A stretch of 12,542 nucleotides of DNA from Cytophagales bacterium (GTDB taxonomy: Bacteria > Bacteroidota > Bacteroidia > Cytophagales > Cyclobacteriaceae). The stretch's first letter is position 1. Each line of letters begins with the position of its first letter. The notes under the pieces were generated by a model. That model made no database searches and had not been told where the DNA came from. It saw only the letters and a program-made list of their open reading frames with translations. A program made the position numbers and the translations under genes. The stretch is taken from NCBI GenBank assembly GCA_003500135.1, contig DNTA01000058.1, forward strand, positions 1-12,542, in the 5' to 3' direction. This document shows, piece after piece, positions 7,996-12,542 of the stretch.

Positions 7996-9525
7996 TTATT
8001 CCCACTCAATGGTAGCAGGAGGTTTCGAGCTGATGTCGTACACTACCCGGTTCACATCGGCTACTTTATTGATTATTTCGTTAGATACATCGCTCAGAAA
8101 GTCATACGGCAGGTGGCACCAGTCTGCGGTCATGCCGTCTACACTGGTCACTGCACGCAGGGCAACCACATTTTTGTACGTTCGTTCATCGCCCATCACA
8201 CCAACCGACTGAATAGGGGTGAGCATTGCCCCTGCCTGCCATACGTCATCGTATAGACCGGCAGATTTCAACCTCGAAATAAATATGTGGTCCACTTCCT
8301 GAAGCGTGGCTACCTTTTCCGCCGTCACTTCACCCAGGATGCGTATGCCCAGCCCCGGACCCGGGAAGGGGTGTCTGCCCAAAATGGTTTCAGGAATTTC
8401 GAGCGTACGACCTACACGTCTTACTTCGTCTTTGAACAGGGTGTTAAGAGGCTCAACCACTTTCAGATTCATTTTCTCTGGTAATCCACCCACGTTGTGG
8501 TGCGATTTGATGGTTGCCGAAGGGCCTTTCACCGATACCGATTCAATGACATCGGGATAAATAGTGCCCTGACCAAGCCAACTGACATCCGCTATCGTGT
8601 GGGCCTCTTCATCAAATACTTCAATGAAGGTCCGGCCAATGGCTTTTCTTTTATCTTCAGGGTCAATTTTGCCTTTTAAGGCATCGTAAAATCTTTGTTT
8701 GGAATCTACTCCCTTCACATTGAGGCCCAGACTTTTATAAGATTCCAGCACATCTTCAAACTCGTGTTTGCGCAACAGGCCGTTATCTACAAAAATGCAA
8801 TAAAGGTTTTTTCCTATAGCATGGTGGATCAGCATGGCCGCAACAGAGCTGTCTACGCCACCGCTTAACCCAAGTACTACCTTGTCATTTCCAAGTTGTT
8901 TTTGCAGGCCTGCCACGGTACTTTCCACAAATACGTCCGGTGTCCAGTCCTGATTACACCCACAAATATGCACGACAAAGTTACGAAGAAGGGTCTTGCC
9001 TTCCGTTGAATGCGTCACTTCGGGATGGAACTGGATGCCGTAAGTGTTTTCGTTTTCCAGTTTGTAGGCAGCAACTTTCACCGATTCGGTACTGGCAATC
9101 ACCTGAAAATTATTGGGTAGCTCGGTGATGGTATCGCCATGAGACATCCATACCTGAGAATTGAGGGTGAGTTCTTTTAAAAGGTCGTGATGCTGGTCGA
9201 TATGGTTTAGCCTTGCTCTGCCATATTCGCGTATGGAGGAAGGTAATACGTGTCCGCCGGCCAGATGCGCCATCATTTGGGCGCCATAACAAATACCCAA
9301 TACCGGTACTTTTTGCCTAAACCGGTCCAGGTCGATAATGGGAGCATCTTCTTCTCTAACAGAGCACGGACTTCCTGAAAGGATCACGCCTTTCAGGTTT
9401 TCAATGTTTTCAGGAATATCGTTGTATGGATGGATTTCACAGTATACGTTGAGTTCGCGGACCCTGCGGGCTATCAGCTGAGTATATTGCGAACCGAAAT
9501 CAATGATGAGTATTTGTTCAGACAT
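7996..9525 (-). CDS. guaA: GMP synthase (glutamine-hydrolysing)
   Basis: GuaA converts XMP to GMP using ATP and the ammonia of glutamine, the last step of guanine nucleotide synthesis in the cytoplasm. The class I glutamine amidotransferase domain (about 1-195) has its triad: C79 in LGICYGAQ, H167 and E169 in QFHPEV. The ATP-pyrophosphatase domain has the P-loop SGGVDS at 221-226, and the C-terminal dimerisation region ends in the family's typical TIEWE. The 509-residue length is normal. The ATG at 9525 ([16 protein letters not shown]) is the family start; an in-frame TTG at 9561 would add 12 unrelated residues and is unlikely. It is the first gene of a reverse-strand block with the TPR/binding-fold gene (16 bp away) and hemL. 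The 121-bp gap before it holds a palindrome and promoter-like boxes. Confidence 0.98.
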   Translation of the reverse strand: MSEQILIIDFGSQYTQLIARRVRELNVYCEIHPYNDIPENIENLKGVILSGSPCSVREEDAPIIDLDRFRQKVPVLGICYGAQMMAHLAGGHVLPSSIREYGRARLNHIDQHHDLLKELTLNSQVWMSHGDTITELPNNFQVIASTESVKVAAYKLENENTYGIQFHPEVTHSTEGKTLLRNFVVHICGCNQDWTPDVFVESTVAGLQKQLGNDKVVLGLSGGVDSSVAAMLIHHAIGKNLYCIFVDNGLLRKHEFEDVLESYKSLGLNVKGVDSKQRFYDALKGKIDPEDKRKAIGRTFIEVFDEEAHTIADVSWLGQGTIYPDVIESVSVKGPSATIKSHHNVGGLPEKMNLKVVEPLNTLFKDEVRRVGRTLEIPETILGRHPFPGPGLGIRILGEVTAEKVATLQEVDHIFISRLKSAGLYDDVWQAGAMLTPIQSVGVMGDERTYKNVVALRAVTSVDGMTADWCHLPYDFLSDVSNEIINKVADVNRVVYDISSKPPATIEWE

Positions 9526-9529
9526 GCTG

Positions 9530-9561
9530 CAAAAATAGCGCTCCCATTCAAATACAACCAA
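9530..9561 (-). promoter_or_regulatory. Candidate guaA promoter
   Basis: On the reverse strand TATTTTTG (9530-9537) fits TAnnTTTG exactly, with a TTG (9559-9561) 21 bp upstream, within the spacing known for Bacteroidota -33/-7 elements. The box ends only 4 bases before the guaA ATG, so transcripts would be leaderless or nearly so. A rival box with one mismatch, TGTATTTG at 9549-9556, would give a leader of about 18 bases. Sequence alone does not decide between them. Confidence 0.35.
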
Positions 9562-9588
9562 TAGAAAGTGTAAATAATCGGCAAAGGC

Positions 9589-9611
9589 GCTTTATAAGGT
9601 TTTTATAAAGC
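9589..9611. promoter_or_regulatory. Perfect inverted repeat upstream of guaA, possible operator
   Basis: Two 9-bp arms, GCTTTATAA and TTATAAAGC, are perfect reverse complements separated by GGTTT. The repeat sits 64 bp before the guaA ATG and 35 bp after the stop of the outer-membrane receptor gene. Neither strand has a T-tract after it, so it does not look like a normal terminator. Its place just upstream of the candidate guaA promoter fits an operator for a dimeric regulator, but that role is inferred. Confidence 0.45.
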
Positions 9612-9646
9612 CATTTGTAATGATAAATCGGAGATTTTTCCGGGCA

Positions 9647-12004
9647 TTATAGCTGATAACTCATGCTGAGTAGGATCATGCGCGTATCCCTGTTGTAAAC
9701 AAAAGATTGACTAAAATCTTCACCATTGTTTTCTCCGGCAAAGTTGAATGTATTAAAAATGTCGCGTAGTGAAAGGTTTAGTGAAGCCTTGTCTTTCAAT
9801 ATTTTTTTGGAAAAGCTCATATCCACATAATATCTGGCCAAGTCCCTGCCCTGAGCTTCAATCTCGGGGGCTTCATAGTAACCATTCACCTGCCAGTTGA
9901 TGTCAAACGGTATTTTTAAATCAGAGGTAAGTTTGGCATTCCAGGTGATACCGTCATTGGTATAATTGTCATCCAAATTTCTACCATCTACCTGTGCTCT
10001 GAATAGGGAGTAGCTGGCGTTGATATTCCAACCCGGCATTATTTTTCCGACATTAATAAATTCAATACCGTAGGTGGTGGCGGAGTTTAAATTGGCAGGA
10101 TTCCGGTAGGAAATGCCGTTGTCGACCTGGACAATATAATCGACCCATCCATCAGTATACCGGTAAAACAGATTTGTGGTGAGCTGCCAGTTCTCTTTGT
10201 CCAGCATATGTCCGAATTCAAGGGATTGTATATATTCAGGTTGAAGGTCAGGGTTTCCCTGTCTTACATTCAAGGAGTCTGAAATATCCTGAAAAGGATT
10301 CAGTCGGCGTGGACTGGGACGGTCAATTCTTCTGCTGTATGTGAATTTTAAGGTATTTTGCTTATCCAGAAAGTACCTGAACTGGGCACTGGGGAACCAA
10401 TCGGTGTACTGTTGCTTATTTTCCTCTCCGGTGGTAATAAGGTTTGTATTTACCGTGGTGTTTTCCATTCTTACGCCAGCTGAAAAACCAAAAGCATCAA
10501 TTTCACGACTTAATATAAGGTAAGCTGCATTGATCTGATCCTGATAGAGAAATCGGTTACTAACCTCATCATTTTTTATAAAATTGCCAGAATTCATATC
10601 CATTTGTTCGTATAGGTAGTCGGTATCTAGGTCTCTGTAAATCAGTTTGTAACCCGTTTCTATCTTTCCGATTTCAGTAGGTTGTGCGTAGTCTACCTGC
10701 GCAACCACATTTGTTAAGTACTGCTGAATAGTAGCCCGCTCATTGCCAGTGAGTGTCTCATCACCCGGCACATAGGTACCTGAATACACATCAATATCCT
10801 GTATTTCTTCCTGATCACGGTACGAGTGGCTGACGAAGGCTTTGAACTCTTTTTCTTCATTGTCAAAAAGACGGGTGTAGATCAGCGCATTACCAACGCT
10901 TGAATTATTTTCTGTTTCATTATTGATACGGGCATATTCGTTCAGTAGCTCCCCGGTAGTAAGGTCAGTGATCCTGCTTTGATTAAGTTCGCGATCCTGT
11001 TCATCTTCCATATTGAATGTACCTTCGTAACTCAATTTGTTTTTTTTCCAGATATAGTCTCCTCCAAAATTGAATGTGTGCTCCCAGTCACTTCGATTAT
11101 TTGTGCCTTCCTGTTTTAGTAGTTGATTGTTGTCATATGTTTCCCTGCGGGTGCTTGAGTTATCTAACCTTTTCCATTGTCGGAAACTGTAACCTCCGTA
11201 TACGTTGAAATTCTTTTTGCTTGCATTCATTCGCAGGGAAGCATTAATTCGCTCACGGTTCCCCAGGGTCAGTTCGGCTTTTCCCGAATTGCCTAACCCT
11301 TCTCCTTGTTTGAGTTTTATATTGATCACACCACCTTCGCCTTGTGCATCGTATTTGGCATTGGGATTTGTTACAATACTAATTTTATCAACCATGGCGG
11401 CAGGAATTTGCTCCAGGTCTGATGCCAGAACAGAGTTTCTTCCGTCAATGAGAATATTGGTGTTCGAACTTCCTCTGAGACTAATATTGCCATCCTGATC
11501 AACGTTGATCGAAGGAGTATTTCGCAAAATATCGACAACGCTACCCCCCTGGTTGGATAGGTTCCTTTCAGGGTTGATTTCGATCCCTTCCATGGTTGCA
11601 TTGAAAGAGCTCTCCACCTTTTCAGCTTTCACCACCACCTCTTTCAGCTGTGTGGTTTCCGAAGCAAGTTTGATTTCACCCAGATTAATATCCTGGTCGA
11701 CCTTTATTTCTTCAATTGTTTTATCGGAATAACCTACAAATGAGGCCAATAAACGGTATTCACCTTCTTTAACCTTAAGTTGAAACTGCCCCTGATCGTC
11801 ACTTGTAGCACCCGCAGCCGGTGTATCTGAACCAATTGGGTATAAGGCTATTTGAGTGAATGGTACACGCTCACCGTTTTCTTCGTCTTTAACCGAACCC
11901 GTAATTTTGTGAATGGATTGTGCAAATACTGAGGCGCTGCACCATGAGATGATAAATAATAAAACTGTCGCTCGCAAATCTCCCTTTAAACATTTCATGT
12001 ACAT
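9647..12004 (-). CDS. TonB-dependent-receptor-type outer-membrane protein with carboxypeptidase-like domain
   Basis: The 785-residue outer-membrane protein has a signal peptide (1-28, ending SVFA before Q). A carboxypeptidase-regulatory-like beta-sandwich spans about 34-115 (ITGSVKDEENGERVPFTQIALY, GEYRLLASFVGY). LKEVVVKAEK (120-129) leads into the plug at about 145-232 (VVDILRNTPSINVDQDGNISLRG, ILIDGRN, GEGGVINIKLKQG), and a 22-strand-type barrel should fill the rest, ending MILLSMSYQL. This matches the Bacteroidota 'outer membrane beta-barrel family' branch of TonB-dependent receptors. These normally bind a ligand at the surface and import or signal through TonB. No SusD partner, anti-sigma factor or TonB gene is next to it, so the substrate cannot be guessed. 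The start may be the ATG at 12004 or the one two codons later at 11998. It lies 57 bp after hisB on the same strand; I found no clear promoter in that gap. Confidence 0.93.
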   Translation of the reverse strand: MYMKCLKGDLRATVLLFIISWCSASVFAQSIHKITGSVKDEENGERVPFTQIALYPIGSDTPAAGATSDDQGQFQLKVKEGEYRLLASFVGYSDKTIEEIKVDQDINLGEIKLASETTQLKEVVVKAEKVESSFNATMEGIEINPERNLSNQGGSVVDILRNTPSINVDQDGNISLRGSSNTNILIDGRNSVLASDLEQIPAAMVDKISIVTNPNAKYDAQGEGGVINIKLKQGEGLGNSGKAELTLGNRERINASLRMNASKKNFNVYGGYSFRQWKRLDNSSTRRETYDNNQLLKQEGTNNRSDWEHTFNFGGDYIWKKNKLSYEGTFNMEDEQDRELNQSRITDLTTGELLNEYARINNETENNSSVGNALIYTRLFDNEEKEFKAFVSHSYRDQEEIQDIDVYSGTYVPGDETLTGNERATIQQYLTNVVAQVDYAQPTEIGKIETGYKLIYRDLDTDYLYEQMDMNSGNFIKNDEVSNRFLYQDQINAAYLILSREIDAFGFSAGVRMENTTVNTNLITTGEENKQQYTDWFPSAQFRYFLDKQNTLKFTYSRRIDRPSPRRLNPFQDISDSLNVRQGNPDLQPEYIQSLEFGHMLDKENWQLTTNLFYRYTDGWVDYIVQVDNGISYRNPANLNSATTYGIEFINVGKIMPGWNINASYSLFRAQVDGRNLDDNYTNDGITWNAKLTSDLKIPFDINWQVNGYYEAPEIEAQGRDLARYYVDMSFSKKILKDKASLNLSLRDIFNTFNFAGENNGEDFSQSFVYNRDTRMILLSMSYQL

Positions 12005-12061
12005 ACAACAGTTATGGTATGTTTATGTTTATTAAGCTTGCGTTAAAACTGAAATCGTATT

Positions 12062-12542
12062 CTAGAGCGTTCCCTTCGTACTGGGTAGTTTGTCTTTTTC
12101 AGCTGGGTTTCTTTTTACCGCCATTTTTATGGCTCGGGCCCACGCTTTAAAAATGGCCTCTATCTTGTGGTGTTCATTTTTACCTTCAGCTTTAATGTTC
12201 AGGTTAGATCTGGAGGTGTCAGAAAAGCTTTTGAAAAAGTGGTAGAACATTTCTGTGGGCATTTCACCAATTTTTTCTCTTTTAAATCCAGCTTCCCACA
12301 TTAACCAGGGCCTTCCGCCAAAATCAATGGCCACCTGGGCGAGGCAATCATCCATGGGCAATAGAAATCCATAGCGCGATATGCCTTTTTTATCACCGAG
12401 TGCATTAAGAAAGCATTCGCCCAAAGCAAGTGCAGTATCTTCTATGGTATGGTGTTCATCAACTTCAAGATCACCGTCAACCTTGATATTTAGGTCCATG
12501 CTGCCGTGTTTACCCAGTTGATCGAGCATGTGGTCAAAAAAG
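12062..12542 (-). CDS. hisB: Imidazoleglycerol-phosphate dehydratase, 5' end outside window
   Basis: The reading frame is open to the right window edge, so the N-terminus is missing; about 160 codons remain. HisB removes water from imidazole glycerol phosphate to form imidazole-acetol phosphate in histidine synthesis, using manganese. The visible part begins [13 protein letters not shown], the family hallmark, and contains both metal-binding signatures: DEHHTIED and, nearer the end, [21 protein letters not shown] and LLPMDD also fit. The stop is TAG. Many Bacteroidota carry HisB fused behind a histidinol-phosphatase domain; whether that is so here cannot be seen. It is probably the last gene of a histidine operon running in from the right, since the next gene belongs to an unrelated process. 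Confidence 0.96.
   Translation of the reverse strand, partial: FFDHMLDQLGKHGSMDLNIKVDGDLEVDEHHTIEDTALALGECFLNALGDKKGISRYGFLLPMDDCLAQVAIDFGGRPWLMWEAGFKREKIGEMPTEMFYHFFKSFSDTSRSNLNIKAEGKNEHHKIEAIFKAWARAIKMAVKRNPAEKDKLPSTKGTL

Noticed and set aside
7980..8009. TTG start for the TPR/binding-fold gene, overlapping guaA
   Set aside because: It adds ten polar residues before a complete signal peptide and uses a rare start; the ATG at 7979 fits better.
7922..8256. Forward-strand frames opposite the guaA 3' end and the following gene start
   Set aside because: They are antisense to conserved GuaA sequence, without homology or signals of their own.
9526..9561. TTG start extending guaA by 12 codons
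   Set aside because: The extra residues are not part of the GMP synthase family, and the stretch carries promoter-like boxes; the ATG at 9525 gives the normal N-terminus.
9612..9646. Short hairpin (CGGA/TCCG) after the receptor gene as a terminator
   Set aside because: The stem is only 4 bp and no real U-tract follows; support is too weak to call it.
12005..12061. Promoter for the receptor gene, or ATAAAC repeats as a regulatory site
   Set aside because: No TAnnTTTG box is found on the reverse strand, and the ATAAACATAAAC run is only two units in AT-rich DNA.

Overview
The window looks like chromosomal DNA from a free-living member of the Bacteroidota, probably of the Cytophagia type. The evidence is an outer-membrane receptor with a carboxypeptidase-like N-terminal domain, a second predicted outer-membrane protein, the absence of Shine-Dalgarno sequences before any start, and AT-rich gaps carrying TAnnTTTG-like promoter boxes. 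The genus assignment is inference only. I see no rRNA, tRNA, insertion sequence, phage gene or CRISPR array.

Layout. Bases 1-245 are non-coding and hold two adjacent short tandem arrays, one of 7-mers (9-36) and one of 8-mers (68-163). Next comes the only forward gene, a large trehalose synthase-maltokinase fusion (246-3560). It converges on a reverse-strand gene for a signal-peptide-bearing, probably outer-membrane protein of unknown function (3642-4679). The hairpin between them (3606-3626) suits the reverse gene best as a terminator. Everything from there to the right edge is on the reverse strand.

The central block, in the direction of transcription, is guaA (GMP synthase), a TPR plus type I periplasmic-binding-fold protein, and hemL (glutamate-1-semialdehyde aminomutase). 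Gaps are 16 bp and 1 bp, and the block ends at a clear intrinsic terminator (4863-4898), so it is very likely one operon. Further right are a 785-residue TonB-dependent-receptor-type outer-membrane protein (9647-12004) and the 3' part of hisB (12062 to the window edge).

How the genes fit together. Most of the window is housekeeping metabolism: compatible-solute/alpha-glucan metabolism (treS-mak), purine synthesis (guaA), tetrapyrrole synthesis (hemL) and histidine synthesis (hisB). These alternate with three exported proteins. The least understood are the TPR/binding-fold protein locked between guaA and hemL, and the unknown outer-membrane protein. I found no convincing new defence, mobile or biosynthetic system. 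The items most worth a second look are that TPR/binding-fold protein, the octamer array before treS, and the palindrome and promoter boxes before guaA.
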